NCBI GenBank assembly: GCA_903825095.1
Contig: CAIJZF010000315.1
Coordinates: 1-5,070, forward strand
From: an uncultured Bacteroidota bacterium
GTDB taxonomy: Bacteria > Bacteroidota > Bacteroidia > Chitinophagales > Chitinophagaceae
Direction: 5' to 3'
Length of the DNA: 5,070 bases
A model generated the notes under the pieces. It was not told the origin of the DNA. It was given only the letters and a program-made list of their open reading frames with translations, and ran no database searches. Both the position numbers and the translations under genes were made by a program. Positions 5,022 to 5,070 of the stretch are shown piece by piece. The first letter of the stretch is position 1, and every line of letters begins with the position of its first letter.

Positions 5022-5070
5022 ATAAATTTTTGAATGCTAATTATAATAAATAAAAGATAGTAAATACAAA

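Noticed and set aside
5022..5070. Promoter upstream of subunit IV (TTTG at the window edge, TATAATTA 21 bp later)
   Set aside because: The -7 match is poor, the stretch is almost pure A/T, and the gene is probably within a larger oxidase operon.

Overview
The window looks like ordinary chromosomal DNA of an AT-rich member of the Bacteroidota, most likely near the Chitinophagales/Sphingobacteriales. This rests on promoter elements of the Bacteroidota type (TAnnTTTG), start codons without a clear Shine-Dalgarno sequence, a DUF5522 protein, a TrmB of the Bacteroidota form, and a cytochrome oxidase accessory cluster (subunit IV, SCO, DUF420). The lineage is inferred from these traits and not from a marker gene.

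Layout. Positions 1-1353 (minus) hold almost all of a XylE/GLUT-type sugar:proton symporter, cut by the window edge near its C-terminus. Positions 1354-1472 are a divergent promoter region. It has a possible promoter for the transporter whose -7 element lies inside an inverted repeat, and a -7 element for the plus-strand genes only 4 bp before the trmB start. Positions 1473-2905 (plus) hold three co-directional genes: trmB (tRNA m7G46 methyltransferase), a small cysteine-rich DUF5522 protein, and an alkyltransferase-like DNA repair protein whose catalytic cysteine is replaced by alanine. The last two overlap by 23 bp. Positions 2902-5021 (minus) are a respiratory oxidase accessory block, read from high to low coordinates: cytochrome c oxidase subunit IV, a hairpin resembling a terminator, the copper chaperone SCO, an unlisted 38-residue single-pass membrane protein, and a DUF420 (CtaM/YozB-like) membrane protein. 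The plus and minus blocks meet tail to tail and share a TTAA in which both stop codons lie. Positions 5022-5070 are AT-rich leader upstream of subunit IV, with nothing I can call with confidence.

How the genes work together. The minus block serves assembly of an aa3-type haem-copper oxidase: SCO delivers copper to the CuA site of subunit II, DUF420 is probably an assembly factor, and subunit IV is a small structural subunit. The core subunits are expected upstream, beyond position 5070. The plus operon mixes tRNA modification, a probable metal-binding protein of unknown role, and a sensor of O6-alkylguanine lesions. The sugar transporter is a separate unit.

I do not see a new mobile, defence or biosynthetic system. 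The most promising undescribed elements are the 38-residue membrane protein between sco and DUF420, the hairpin 11 nt before the sco start codon, and the operator-like repeat over the transporter promoter.
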